Shown here one piece after another: positions 26,855 through 35,034 of a stretch of DNA of 35,034 nt. The position numbers were made by a program, and so were the translations under genes. How positions within the stretch are numbered: position 1 is the first letter of the stretch; each line of letters starts with the position of its first letter. The stretch comes from Thermomicrobium sp. CFH 73360 (GTDB lineage: Bacteria > Chloroflexota > Chloroflexia > Thermomicrobiales > Thermomicrobiaceae): assembly GCF_023806465.1 (NCBI RefSeq), contig NZ_JAMSLS010000012.1, positions 1 to 35,034 of the forward strand. The letters are read 5' to 3'. The notes beneath the pieces are model-generated. The model ran no database searches, was not told the DNA's origin, and saw only the letters and a list, made by a program, of their open reading frames with translations.

Positions 26855-26935
26855 CGGAGGCCATTCGCTATCGACGGCCTCCCCATGATGGCATCTCCTG
26901 ACTCCAACGGAGGCCAACCGTGTATCGTGGGCCTC
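26855..26935. terminator. Two tandem hairpins between convergent genes (bidirectional terminator candidate)
   Basis: GGAGGCC (26856-26862) pairs with GGCCTCC (26876-26882). A second stem, GAGGCC (26910-26915), pairs with GGCCTC (26930-26935). Both use the same stem sequence. They sit between the rightward MFS gene and the leftward FAD oxidoreductase. No T-tract follows, so this would be a non-canonical or protein-assisted terminator. Confidence 0.5.
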
Positions 26936-27015
26936 TCGTCAAACACGGCGGAGCCTCACCGTTGATCAGACGCATCCGCCGAGATACCCAAAATTCAGTC
27001 ATTTGCCGGACGGGA

Positions 27016-28134
27016 TCAGGACAGAAAGCGAGACGGATCGAACGGCTCAAGCGGCAGCGCGGACGCTTTCCCTTCCAAGAGGTCAGCCATGAGCTCGGCA
27101 GTGACCACACTGAGGAGGACGCCGTTGCGCGCATGACCTGTTGCGATCCAGACGTTTTGGTAGTGGGGCAGCCGACCCAGGATCGGTAATCCATCGGCTG
27201 ACCACGGGCGGAGCCCAGCGAGCGCCTCCAAGAAGACAGCGCGGTTGAGCGCCGGCACCGTCTCCTGCGCGAATGTGGTGAGTTGCTGCACACCTTCGAG
27301 CGTCGGGCGCCGGTCGTAGACAGCAAGTTCCTCGGTTGAGCCGACGGCAACAGTACCGTCGGCCTTCACAGCCAGATAGAGATCGCCGCGGTAGAGGGTG
27401 TGGCGCACACGCGCATCCCAGGCGTGCAGACGGACCAGTTGCCCACGGAGTGGCCTGACAGGGAGCGGCACGCCAAGCTGCGCCGTGAGCTGGCCGCTCC
27501 AGGCGCCAGCGGTGATAACCACCTGGTCGGCAGTGAGACAGCCGGTACGGGTGTGCACGGCAGTGAGGCGCTCCCCAGAACGCTCAAAGCCGACGACTTC
27601 GACTCCTTCATCGATGCGAGCACCTCCCAGCGCAGCGGCCCGTGCGAACGCTTCCACGAGACGCGGGCTGAGCACCTGGTGTTCGAAGGGGAGAAGGAGC
27701 GCACCACGAAACAGGGGGGAGACTGCTGGCTCGAGCTGGCGAAGTTCATGGTGATCGAGCCAACAGCAGGCAGCATCGCGGGTACGTAAGACGGGAAGTG
27801 CGGCGCGAAGTGCCTCCTCTTCGTCAAGCGTGAGCGCAAGCAGCAAGGCACCAGTATGACGGAATTCCACGTCGATCCCGGTACGCTCACGCAGGTCAGC
27901 GACGACGGCTGGGAAGCGGGCAAGACTTGCTGCCCCCAACTCGCTCAGCGGATCACTGGTTGCGCCACTGCCGGGAATACTAAGGAGACCGGCATAGGCA
28001 ATGCTGGCTTGGCCACCGATCGTGACGCGTTCGAGGACGCGGACATCGCGCCAGCCCCGCCGCACCAGTTCCGCGGCCAGAGCACAGCCGATGATCCCAC
28101 CGCCGACGATGACGACCGAGGCTGATTCGGGCAC
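27016..28134 (-). CDS. FAD-dependent oxidoreductase, glycine oxidase (ThiO)/DAO family
   Basis: This 372-residue flavoprotein of the D-amino-acid-oxidase fold has an N-terminal dinucleotide site VIVGGGIIGCALAAEL (Gly11, 13 and 16). The C-terminal FAD-contacting sequence LAGLRPWSADGLPILGRLP and GHARNGVLLS are typical of ThiO and related amine oxidases. ThiO oxidises glycine to the imine used for thiazole synthesis; sarcosine or D-amino-acid oxidation is also possible. GGAGG at 28142-28146 (minus strand) is followed by three possible in-frame starts: ATG 28140, GTG 28137 and GTG 28134. Spacings are 1, 4 and 7 bases, so 28134 is preferred. No other thiamine gene is in the window, so the specific name is unproven. 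Confidence 0.8.
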   Translation of the reverse strand: MPESASVVIVGGGIIGCALAAELVRRGWRDVRVLERVTIGGQASIAYAGLLSIPGSGATSDPLSELGAASLARFPAVVADLRERTGIDVEFRHTGALLLALTLDEEEALRAALPVLRTRDAACCWLDHHELRQLEPAVSPLFRGALLLPFEHQVLSPRLVEAFARAAALGGARIDEGVEVVGFERSGERLTAVHTRTGCLTADQVVITAGAWSGQLTAQLGVPLPVRPLRGQLVRLHAWDARVRHTLYRGDLYLAVKADGTVAVGSTEELAVYDRRPTLEGVQQLTTFAQETVPALNRAVFLEALAGLRPWSADGLPILGRLPHYQNVWIATGHARNGVLLSVVTAELMADLLEGKASALPLEPFDPSRFLS

Positions 28135-28454
28135 CACCATTCCTCCCGTGGCGATTGTGATGGAACTGTAGCTCCAGCGCAAGGGACGGCTCCGAGGCGG
28201 AGCAGAGGCTGACAATCGGACAGGGGCACGGACCTCGACGGTCGGCGCCTCTCACGTGGAGGAACGTGCTGCGCGGCCGGCCGGGCCGACTCCCGCTCGT
28301 TCACGCTGCACTCACACGCACGAACGGCGACATGAGACACGCCCCGGCGAGATGCACCTCGCGGCGGGGGGGTGCAGAGAGGCCGAGCTGTGCCGCCCGC
28401 TGTCTTGTCGGCTCTTCATCGTTTCGGTAGACGCATGCGCTCCACGATCAGGCG

Positions 28455-28670
28455 TATACTCTTGTGGCTGCCTGGCGCAGCCGTGATGGTCGGTGTGCCA
28501 GCAAACAGCTACCGGAGACGCTGGAGGGAACAGGGCGATGCGAGAAGGCCCGAGTCCACAGCGCCCAGTGCTCCGGTCGGGTGGGACAGTGAACCGGTAG
28601 GGCTTGCCTCCACCACGCGGTACGCCGTCCCCGGACCGGATGACAGCTGGGGCACGAAAGGGGGTACCGC
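28455..28670 (+). promoter_or_regulatory. Long structured leader with an inverted repeat covering the start codon (RNA-switch candidate)
   Basis: A -10-like TATACT lies at 28455-28460 (no good -35). The ~200-base leader that follows contains a hairpin GGCTGC/GCAGCC at 28467-28483, a CCAGC/GCTGG pair near 28498-28525 and CCGGT/ACCGG around 28573-28597. CCACGCGGTAC (28613-28623) is a perfect 11-base inverted repeat of GTACCGCGTGG (28664-28674). The latter arm begins at the last base of the Shine-Dalgarno sequence AAAGGGGG (28657-28664) and includes the GTG start at 28671. An alternative pairing, GGTGG (28580-28584) with CCACC (28610-28614), overlaps the 5' arm and could compete. No known riboswitch class was recognised; TPP, cobalamin and SAM signatures were looked for and not found intact. 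Confidence 0.5.
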
Positions 28671-30437
28671 GTGGTCGGCCGTGTGTGGCCATTCCGCGTC
28701 GAGCGTCAGTCACTGCAACGGATCCGCGTGTCGTGGTGGGCCGATCTTGTCGCCTTCCTCGTGCTCGTACTCGTCCTCTTCGGGGTGATCGAGGTCGCGG
28801 CTCGCTGGATCGGCCCGATGACCTCAGAGACCACGCTCGACCTTTCTGCCTGGAACCTGCCACTCTACGCGCTCTTCTCGCTCGCACGGATGACGGCGGC
28901 TTTCACCGCTGCACTCGGCTTCGGCCTCGTCTACGGGCGGCTGGCTGCAGCAGACCCGCGGCTGGAGCATGTCCTCCTGCCAGTGTTGGACATTCTCCAG
29001 AGTATCCCGATCCTCTCCTTCATGCCCGGCGTGGTCTTGGCCCTTGTCGCCCTGTTCCCGCACCGGAACCTCGGGGCAGAGCTCGCGGCGATCGTGCTGA
29101 TCTTCACAAGTCAGGCGTGGAACCTCGCTTTTAGCGTCTATCAGTCGGTGATCACCGTGCCAAAGGACCTCCGCGAGGCGGCGGCCATGCTGCACTTCAC
29201 CCGTTGGCAGCGTCTGACGCGGCTGGAACTCCCATTCGCCCTCGTGCCGCTGCTCTGGAACTCGGTCATGAGTTGGGCGGGGGGATGGTTCTTCCTGATG
29301 GCCTCTGAGCAGTTCACACTAGGGGAGCGGAGTTTCCGGCTACCGGGGCTCGGCGCCTACCTGGCAACGGCAGCTGACCAAGGTGACCTGCGCGCCCTCG
29401 GACTCGGACTGGTCGCGCTTGTGACAGTGATCGTGCTTGTCGATCGGCTCTTCTGGCAACCGCTCCTGGCCTGGAGCCATCGGTTCACCTTAGACGAGGT
29501 CTCCTCGGAGCTCCGTCCGGGAAGAGCGGCAGGGAGCTGGTTCCAGCGCTCACTCTTGGTCTCCTGGCTCTGGCTCCAGTGGATGCACCCACTTGTGCGA
29601 TGGCTCGACCACGTGTTCGATCGGCTTCTGAGACAGGAAGCGACGTACAAGCTGACCAGGCAGGAGCTGCCGTCGCGCTCGGAGACTACTCGTCATGGGC
29701 GACGGGCACTACCGTTACTCGCCGGGATGGGACTCTTCGCCCTGGTCGGAGGAACAGTGGCACGTGCCGCATTGGAGCTCCCGGCCAGTAGCTGGCTGGA
29801 GCTCGCCACAGCAGCGAGCATCTCGTTCGCCCGCGTCATGGTGACCTTGATCATCACCGCACTCTGGACTGTCCCGGTGGGCGTGGCGATTGGCACGAAC
29901 CCCTCACTCACAGCCCGTGTCCAGCCCGTCGTTCAGACGCTGGCCTCGATCCCTGCAACCGCACTCTTCCCCGCTATCGTGCTGGTGCTGCTGGGACTCC
30001 CGGGCGGACTGCAGATGGCAGCGCTGGTGTTGCTGGCACTGGGGACGCAGTGGTACGTCCTGTTCAACGTGATCGCCGGAGCCGCAGCGATCCCCCATGA
30101 CTTCATCGAGGCAGCAACGATCTTTCGGCTCACCTGGTGGCAGCGGTGGCAGCACCTACTGCTTCCGGCAATCTTCCCCTCACTGATCACCGGTCTCATC
30201 ACGGCTGCCGGCGGGGCATGGAACGCAACGATCGTTGCTGAGTATGTGGTCTTCCGTGGGGAGATCTACGTTGCCGGTGGCTTAGGGGCAGAGATCGCAA
30301 GTAGCGCGGCTACAGGAGACTACCAACGGCTTTTGGCAGCTACCGTCCTGATGGCCGCGATCGTCGTAGTCCTGAACCGCACATTCTGGGCACGACTGTA
30401 CCGCCTTTCGATGGAGCGATTCCAATTGGCACGGTAG
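28671..30437 (+). CDS. Double-domain ABC transporter permease (NitT/TauT type)
   Basis: A 588-residue membrane protein made of two binding-protein-dependent permease domains in one chain, about residues 60-265 and 370-575. Each carries an EAA coupling loop: REAAAMLHFTRWQR near 168 and FIEAATIFRLTWWQR near 478. Single-domain NitT/TauT permeases are about 250-280 residues, so this is a natural tandem fusion that forms the whole channel alone. The GTG start at 28671 follows AAAGGGGG by six bases and lies inside a strong RNA inverted repeat. The ATPase gene starts nine bases downstream. No substrate-binding protein gene is in the window. The family imports nitrate, sulfonates, bicarbonate or thiamine precursors; the substrate here is unknown. 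Confidence 0.9.
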   Translation: MVGRVWPFRVERQSLQRIRVSWWADLVAFLVLVLVLFGVIEVAARWIGPMTSETTLDLSAWNLPLYALFSLARMTAAFTAALGFGLVYGRLAAADPRLEHVLLPVLDILQSIPILSFMPGVVLALVALFPHRNLGAELAAIVLIFTSQAWNLAFSVYQSVITVPKDLREAAAMLHFTRWQRLTRLELPFALVPLLWNSVMSWAGGWFFLMASEQFTLGERSFRLPGLGAYLATAADQGDLRALGLGLVALVTVIVLVDRLFWQPLLAWSHRFTLDEVSSELRPGRAAGSWFQRSLLVSWLWLQWMHPLVRWLDHVFDRLLRQEATYKLTRQELPSRSETTRHGRRALPLLAGMGLFALVGGTVARAALELPASSWLELATAASISFARVMVTLIITALWTVPVGVAIGTNPSLTARVQPVVQTLASIPATALFPAIVLVLLGLPGGLQMAALVLLALGTQWYVLFNVIAGAAAIPHDFIEAATIFRLTWWQRWQHLLLPAIFPSLITGLITAAGGAWNATIVAEYVVFRGEIYVAGGLGAEIASSAATGDYQRLLAATVLMAAIVVVLNRTFWARLYRLSMERFQLAR

Positions 30438-30446
30438 GAGGGTAAG

Positions 30447-31790
30447 GTGACGGCAACGGCCACTGCAGGACGGATAACGGCACGGATTCCGACGCTGCTC
30501 GCTGCCGAAGAGGTGAGCAAGTACTACGGGGCCGATGGAAGTCATGTCTTGGTGCTCGACCGCATCACGCTCGAGCTGCGGGACGGGGAGTTCGTTGCGC
30601 TTCTTGGTCCTTCGGGCTCGGGCAAATCGACGCTCCTCCGGATCCTTGCGGGGCTCCTCTCTCCGTCGAGCGGAGAAGTGCGGGTGCACGGGGAACCGCT
30701 TCGCGGTGTCAACCCGTTCGCGGCGATGGTCTTCCAGTCGTTCGCACTCTTCCCCTGGTTGACCGTCCTGCAGAACGTCGAACTCGGCCTGTTACACAAG
30801 CGGGGACTGAAGTCGGAGGAGCGGCGCCAGCGAGCCCTGGCAGCCCTCGACCTTGTTGGACTGGACGGGTTCGAGCACGCCTATCCGCGCGAACTCTCTG
30901 GCGGGATGAAGCAGCGGGTCGGCTTCGCCCGGGCGCTGGTTCGTGAACCGGAAATGCTGTTCTTGGATGAGCCGTTCTCTGCACTGGACGTCTTGGCCGC
31001 CGAGAACTTACGGGGCGACCTACTCGACTTGTGGTTAGCGCGCAAGATTCCAACCCGGGCCATCCTCATGGTCACCCACAATATCGACGAAGCAGTCACG
31101 CTGGCCGACCGCCTCCTGATCTTCAGTGCCAATCCTGGGCGGATCCGTGCAGAACTCCCTGGATTGCCGCTTGCCGAGCGGCTGTCAAAAGGACAGACGC
31201 ATGCCGAGCTGGTCGATACGATCTACCGCATCATGACCAACCCACGGGAAGAGATCGAACGACTACTCCCACAAGCCCGCATCCTCCAGCGACCAGCCGC
31301 CCCGACCTCTCCGGTGCTCCCCCACGCCGACGTTGGAGAGTTGACCGGTTTTCTGGAACGGCTCACCGCACTCGGCGGACGCGAAGACCTGTTCGAACTC
31401 GCCCGCGACCTGCAGCTCGAAGCCGACGAACTCCTCCCGCTCGTCGAAGCAGCGCAGCTGCTCGAGTTCACCCGAGTGGAGGAGGGCGATGTCGTCCTCA
31501 CCGAGACCGGGCGCACCTTCGCGACAGCTGACCTGTTGCAGCGGAAGGAACTCTTCCGGCAGATCGTGGCGGAACGGGTCGAGTGGATTCGGGAGATTGT
31601 GTGGACACTCCGCGTCGCTCCACGGCACCGTCAGGCAGAGGATTGGATCGTACGCCGCCTGGAGGAGCACTTCAGTCCAGCGGAAGCCCGACGGCAACTC
31701 GAAACAGCAATCGAGTGGGGGCGGTATGCGGAACTCTTCGCCTACGACGAGCATTCTGGGATCCTCTATTTAGAGGAGAACGGAGCATGA
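30447..31790 (+). CDS. ABC transporter ATP-binding protein with AAA-associated C-terminal domain (PF09821)
   Basis: A 447-residue peripheral ATPase. The nucleotide-binding domain (about 18-260) has Walker A GPSGSGKST (54-62), Q-loop VFQSFALFPW (95-104), signature LSGGMKQR (150-157), Walker B LFLDEP (171-176) and the switch His211 in VTHN. The C-terminal ~150 residues form the AAA-associated domain found on a subset of NitT/TauT-type ATPases, thought to be regulatory. GGAGGG is four bases before the GTG at 30447, and the gap to the permease gene is nine bases. Two copies of this protein would power the double-domain permease. The solute-binding protein must be encoded elsewhere. Confidence 0.92.
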   Translation: MTATATAGRITARIPTLLAAEEVSKYYGADGSHVLVLDRITLELRDGEFVALLGPSGSGKSTLLRILAGLLSPSSGEVRVHGEPLRGVNPFAAMVFQSFALFPWLTVLQNVELGLLHKRGLKSEERRQRALAALDLVGLDGFEHAYPRELSGGMKQRVGFARALVREPEMLFLDEPFSALDVLAAENLRGDLLDLWLARKIPTRAILMVTHNIDEAVTLADRLLIFSANPGRIRAELPGLPLAERLSKGQTHAELVDTIYRIMTNPREEIERLLPQARILQRPAAPTSPVLPHADVGELTGFLERLTALGGREDLFELARDLQLEADELLPLVEAAQLLEFTRVEEGDVVLTETGRTFATADLLQRKELFRQIVAERVEWIREIVWTLRVAPRHRQAEDWIVRRLEEHFSPAEARRQLETAIEWGRYAELFAYDEHSGILYLEENGA

Positions 31791-32143
31791 CCAGGAGAAG
31801 GTAGTCCCGGTGAAAATGCCTGTTGCCCTCCCGCATGAGAACCGATCGTCCGGCAGGCAAGAGGAGACCAGGCGAGCACTGCGGGAAGACCCCGGTAGAC
31901 GAGCAGCTCCCATCTGGTCTTCCTACTCCGACTCGGCCAGGAACCGGTCTCCATTCCATCGCGAGAAGAGCCGCTGGATACAACACGGGAGACGCCTTGG
32001 GAAGGCGCGGCCACCTTTTCACTCCGCATGCATCCAGGCGCCCGGACGGGGTAGGAAGTCGCGCGGACAAGTGGAAGGTGAGTCCAGGTCCACCTGGGCG
32101 GCTCGGCACCGATTGAGTAGCATTCGCGATGGAGGTGACACTC
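31791..32143. other. Gene-free stretch between the ATPase and sirtuin genes
   Basis: About 350 bases. Opposing short frames are present but none has a supported start or a family match. I found no T-tract terminator after the ATPase and no strong -35/-10 pair for the sirtuin, though it must hold both functions. Confidence 0.4.
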
Positions 32144-32959
32144 GTGAGAGAGGAACGTCCCCTCACGCCCGAACAACGGCGTCTGGTTGAGGTGATTGCC
32201 GATGCACTCTATCAGCGCGGGCCAGGCATGGCCTTTACCGGGGCAGGGATCTCCACCGAATCGGGAATCCCGGACTACCGGGGCCCAAACGGGTTGTGGT
32301 CACGACAGAATCCGACGCACTTTCGTGACTTTCTCACTGATCCCGCTGTGCGGCTCCGCTACTGGGAGCGTCGGCGCGCCCGCTACCCAGTGCTCGCCGC
32401 TGCCGAGCCGAATGACGGGCACCGTGCACTTGCTCGCTTGCAGGTGGCCGGGTATCTCGACGTGATTGTGACGCAGAATATTGACGGCTTGCACCAGAAG
32501 GCAGGAAGCCCACCGGAGCGGGTGATCGAGCTCCATGGAACAGCGCATTTGATCCGCTGTCTTTCCTGTGAGGCACGATGGCCAGCAGAGGCGTTCGATC
32601 CGGGCCCGCCGGGAACCGTCCCCGACTGCCCGCTCTGCGGCGGCCTCGTCAAGGAGGCAACCGTTGCCTTTGGCGAGCCGGTACCACGCGAGCTCCTCGA
32701 GCGAGCGCTTACCCTGGCCGAAGCGACACCGGTGATGCTCGTCATTGGGACATCGCTTGCAGTCGTACCGGCAGCGCACGTGCCACGCCGGGCTGCTCGG
32801 TCCGGAGCATTCGTCGCCATCGTGAACGACGAGCCGACACCACTCGACCGCGAAGCGCACGTCGTCGTGCGGGGACGAGCTGGAACAGCACTCGCTTATT
32901 TGGCGGACCTCCTCACGGGAGATCGCCTCAAAGCGGATCAAGGACTTACCGTTCGCTAG
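32144..32959 (+). CDS. NAD-dependent protein deacylase (sirtuin, Sir2/CobB family)
   Basis: This 271-residue cytosolic enzyme would remove acetyl or longer acyl groups from lysines using NAD+. Diagnostic motifs are GAGISTESGIPDYRGPNGLW (33-52), QNIDGLH (111-117), the catalytic His131 in ELHGTAH and a zinc site formed by Cys139-x2-Cys142 and Cys162-x2-Cys165. GTSLAVVPAAHVPRRA near the C-terminus completes the Rossmann fold. The Tyr/Arg pair marking CobB-type desuccinylases is not evident. An ATG at 32129 is in frame, but GGAGGTG lies between it and GTG 32144, six bases from the latter, so the GTG is the better start. The 3' end overlaps the convergent beta-helix gene by 14 bases. Confidence 0.93.
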   Translation: MREERPLTPEQRRLVEVIADALYQRGPGMAFTGAGISTESGIPDYRGPNGLWSRQNPTHFRDFLTDPAVRLRYWERRRARYPVLAAAEPNDGHRALARLQVAGYLDVIVTQNIDGLHQKAGSPPERVIELHGTAHLIRCLSCEARWPAEAFDPGPPGTVPDCPLCGGLVKEATVAFGEPVPRELLERALTLAEATPVMLVIGTSLAVVPAAHVPRRAARSGAFVAIVNDEPTPLDREAHVVVRGRAGTALAYLADLLTGDRLKADQGLTVR

Positions 32960-34208
32960 AGGGCATATCGAGCAGCACATTCTCTGCTGAAGCGCCATCG
33001 ATGCGCCACGGTTCACACTCAGCGCAGTAGCGATTCCCCTCGAGACGTGTTCCCGTAGTGTGTAGCAGGTAGACAGCACACTGCCCGTTGCTGATGAAAT
33101 GGTTATCGCGGAGTTCGTGACTGGTTGAGACGCACCGGTCGGGGAAATCGCGGTTGGCCGGATTGAGGGTGAAAGCGACGCCGTAACGACCGTTCCGGGC
33201 GATGAGGTTGTTCCGGAGGAAACCTCGCGCGCCATGCTCCCAATGGACACCGTCGACATGATTGTCAGTTATGAGGTTTCCCTCGAGGACAGTATCGGTG
33301 GAAAAACCGAGCCAGAAGCCGAAGTTGCTAAAGCACGCTCGATTACGACGGAAAACGTTCCCGCGGGAGAAGGTGGCTTCAAACGCATTATTGGGTGAGT
33401 AGGAACCGTCATTTCCGACGATCAGGTTGTCATTGGATGGTGGGCTGAACTGGTTCCCGAGGAAGAAGCCGTCACCCGACCAGCGCAGATCGTTACCGGC
33501 AACGAGATTGCGGTGGGAACCACAGGTGAGGAGGATGCCAGCGGCATCGCAGCCAGTGCCACCGCAGCGATTGACGTGATGCGCACGGTTGCGCTGGAGG
33601 CGGCAGTCAGAGGAACCATGGAGACGGATTCCCCAGGCGGTGTTGTATGAGAGGTCACAGTCGGCGATGACGAGTCCTCGGCAGGAGATCGCATCGACCC
33701 CGACATCTTGTTGCTGGGCGTGGGTGCGGGCAACGCGGCTGGTATCGACCCGGACGAATCGGATGCCCCCGCCTGCCGTCGCCTCGACCCGATTGATGTC
33801 GAGGAATGTCCCCTCGCTCGCACCGTTCTGGGAGAAATCGCAGTTCTCGATGAGGAGTTCCTCGCAATCGATCGCTTCAAGAGCCCAGGCGTAGCCGCGA
33901 ATCGTCAGGTTGCGCAGGACAACATGGCGACGGCCGCGAAGAGCGATTCCGATGCCACCACGTCCACCTCCATCGAGGATCGCACCCTGACCATCCAGAA
34001 CGATTTCGTCAGCAGTGATACGGAGAGCACCGTCACCAGGATCAGGAAGGAAGTAGAGCCCCGGACCAAGCTCGAGCGAGCTGGTCACAATGAGACCAGC
34101 GCGCGGCTCGCGCCAGCGACCAAGGAGCCGCTGCACAATCGACCAGCGCCTCACGGCCAGACACCGTCGGCAGAGACGGCGGCCAGTACCCCGCAGGCTG
34201 CGCAGCAC
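32946..34208 (-). CDS. Right-handed parallel beta-helix repeat protein (NosD/pectate-lyase-like fold)
   Basis: A protein of up to 420 residues built from about 12 short repeats of the type N-x-(L/I)-x-x-N, as in NLTIRGYAWALEAIDCEELLIENCDFS and LEGNLITDNHVDGVHWEHGARGFLRNNLI. This is the ladder of a right-handed parallel beta-helix. Such proteins are often carbohydrate-active or surface proteins, but no catalytic residues can be assigned. The opening (ELGPGLYFLPDPGDG then ADEIVLDGQGA) is the usual cap of the fold. No convincing signal peptide precedes it, which is unusual for the family. The start is uncertain: GTG 34208 has GAGG almost abutting it, and GTG 34154 is an alternative. It overlaps the sirtuin gene tail-to-tail. 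Confidence 0.8.
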   Translation of the reverse strand: MLRSLRGTGRRLCRRCLAVRRWSIVQRLLGRWREPRAGLIVTSSLELGPGLYFLPDPGDGALRITADEIVLDGQGAILDGGGRGGIGIALRGRRHVVLRNLTIRGYAWALEAIDCEELLIENCDFSQNGASEGTFLDINRVEATAGGGIRFVRVDTSRVARTHAQQQDVGVDAISCRGLVIADCDLSYNTAWGIRLHGSSDCRLQRNRAHHVNRCGGTGCDAAGILLTCGSHRNLVAGNDLRWSGDGFFLGNQFSPPSNDNLIVGNDGSYSPNNAFEATFSRGNVFRRNRACFSNFGFWLGFSTDTVLEGNLITDNHVDGVHWEHGARGFLRNNLIARNGRYGVAFTLNPANRDFPDRCVSTSHELRDNHFISNGQCAVYLLHTTGTRLEGNRYCAECEPWRIDGASAENVLLDMPSSER

Positions 34209-35034
34209 GCCTCAACCGTACGGCCGGTGCGGCGCAGGCGGACGGTCCGGGTGGCTGTGTGTCTGAGACCATAGTGCAGGCAGACGACTGATTCCCAGGT
34301 GCGAAGGGACTTGATGAAGTGGGCAGGAGAGCCGGTCACGAGGCGCGAATGGCTGCGCTGGGTTCGCCAGTCATCCCAGTTATCACACGCGAGACCAGGC
34401 CCAGACTTATAAGAACGCTGTCGACTCACCCCAGACCTCCACACCATGAGCGACTGGGTCGGCAATGCTTCTGCCGTCATTCCGACGCCACCCACCGTAG
34501 CAAAGGACGACACATAGGACAAGAAGCAGCCGCGATCGAGTTGTTCCCAGCGAAGAATGTCAAGAGGTGGACACTCTCCCTCGGGAGATCCATCACGGTA
34601 GGAGCCGTTGTTCTACCGAGTTGCGCTGGACATCACCAGGAGTAGGCCTCCTACCTGCGGTGGTATCCGCGCCGCAGACACAGCCATGACTCACATCGAC
34701 TCCGACCACGATGATCAAGTACCGGTTGCCACCGGAACCGTACCCGCTGAGCACCACGGCTGCTCCAGGCGGTGACCGGCAAGGCATCACGTGGGATAGG
34801 CTGCCGGCCACCATGACCTGCCTTTGAGGGACCGGCGCAATCACCCGCGTCTCGCACGCAGGCTCTGCCCATTCCTTTCCACCCCAGTCGGCTCCAGTAT
34901 GCTCTGCGACCGCGCTTGGTCCCGCCAATTCATCCTTCCGTTGTTCGCTAATCCCTCCTGCTGCCGCGTCTCCGCGCTTTTCGGCTTGCGAGGAACTCCT
35001 GTGCTCGTCGCTATCCGGAAACGCTCCACCAGTG
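34209..35034. other. Right-edge stretch without a recognisable gene
   Basis: About 826 bases upstream of the beta-helix gene. The longest frame with gene-like composition is leftward, about 34593-34928 (111 codons). It contains GAAVVLSGYGSGG and RYLIIVVGVDVS but no family match, no clear Shine-Dalgarno site and no known partner. It could be a fragment of a decayed secreted-protein gene. No tRNA or mobile-element end was seen. Confidence 0.4.

Noticed and set aside
28467-28612. Possible TPP, cobalamin or SAM riboswitch
   Set aside because: Fragments such as GGAGGGAAC, ACAGTGAACC and GGGCGATG resemble parts of these classes, but the defining conserved blocks (CTGAGA and the TPP core; the cobalamin box; the SAM kink-turn core) are missing.

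Overview
The window (about 35 kb, G+C-rich, frequent GTG starts with clear Shine-Dalgarno sequences) looks like chromosome of a member of the Chloroflexota, most likely class Thermomicrobia. The basis is base composition, the gene families present, and a C-terminal domain on the secreted subtilase that I associate with secreted Chloroflexota proteins. This placement is inference; no rRNA or other phylogenetic marker is present. No tRNA, rRNA, insertion sequence or prophage gene was seen.

Layout. (1) 1-1985, minus strand: the N-terminal part of a transketolase running off the left edge, and a small membrane zincin-like protein (DUF3267). (2) 2555-8482, plus strand: a promoter with an overlapping palindromic operator, an ArsR-like regulator, a peptide-type ABC importer (lipoprotein plus two permeases, no ATPase genes) and a serine beta-lactamase-fold hydrolase. 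This reads as one regulated peptide-uptake and peptide-cleavage operon. (3) About 8804-9069: a short decaying CRISPR array of type I-E-like repeats with no cas genes in the window. (4) 9361-15448, minus strand: SIS-domain sugar isomerase/deaminase, NagA, GH20 hexosaminidase-like enzyme and L-fuconate dehydratase. This is an amino-sugar and deoxy-sugar catabolic cluster converging on the peptide operon. (5) 15942-22120, minus strand: a DUF1028 protein, then a tight three-gene operon built around a complete Dna2-like nuclease-helicase (PD-(D/E)XK site, four Fe-S-type cysteines, SF1 helicase) between two proteins I do not recognise.

(6) 22626-26835, plus strand: uracil phosphoribosyltransferase with a structured leader, a secreted subtilase and an MFS transporter. 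(7) Two tandem hairpins separate the MFS gene from a convergent ThiO-like FAD oxidoreductase. (8) 28455-31790, plus strand: a long structured leader with an 11-bp perfect inverted repeat that would hide the ribosome-binding region and start codon, followed by a double-permease protein and an ATPase with an AAA-associated C-terminal domain (NitT/TauT type). (9) 32144-34208: a sirtuin overlapping tail-to-tail with a right-handed beta-helix protein. (10) The last 0.8 kb has no recognisable gene.

The items most worth a second look are the three-gene Dna2-like operon, the RNA-switch-like leader at 28.5-28.7 kb, and the relic CRISPR array whose pattern of decay fits the predicted direction of transcription.
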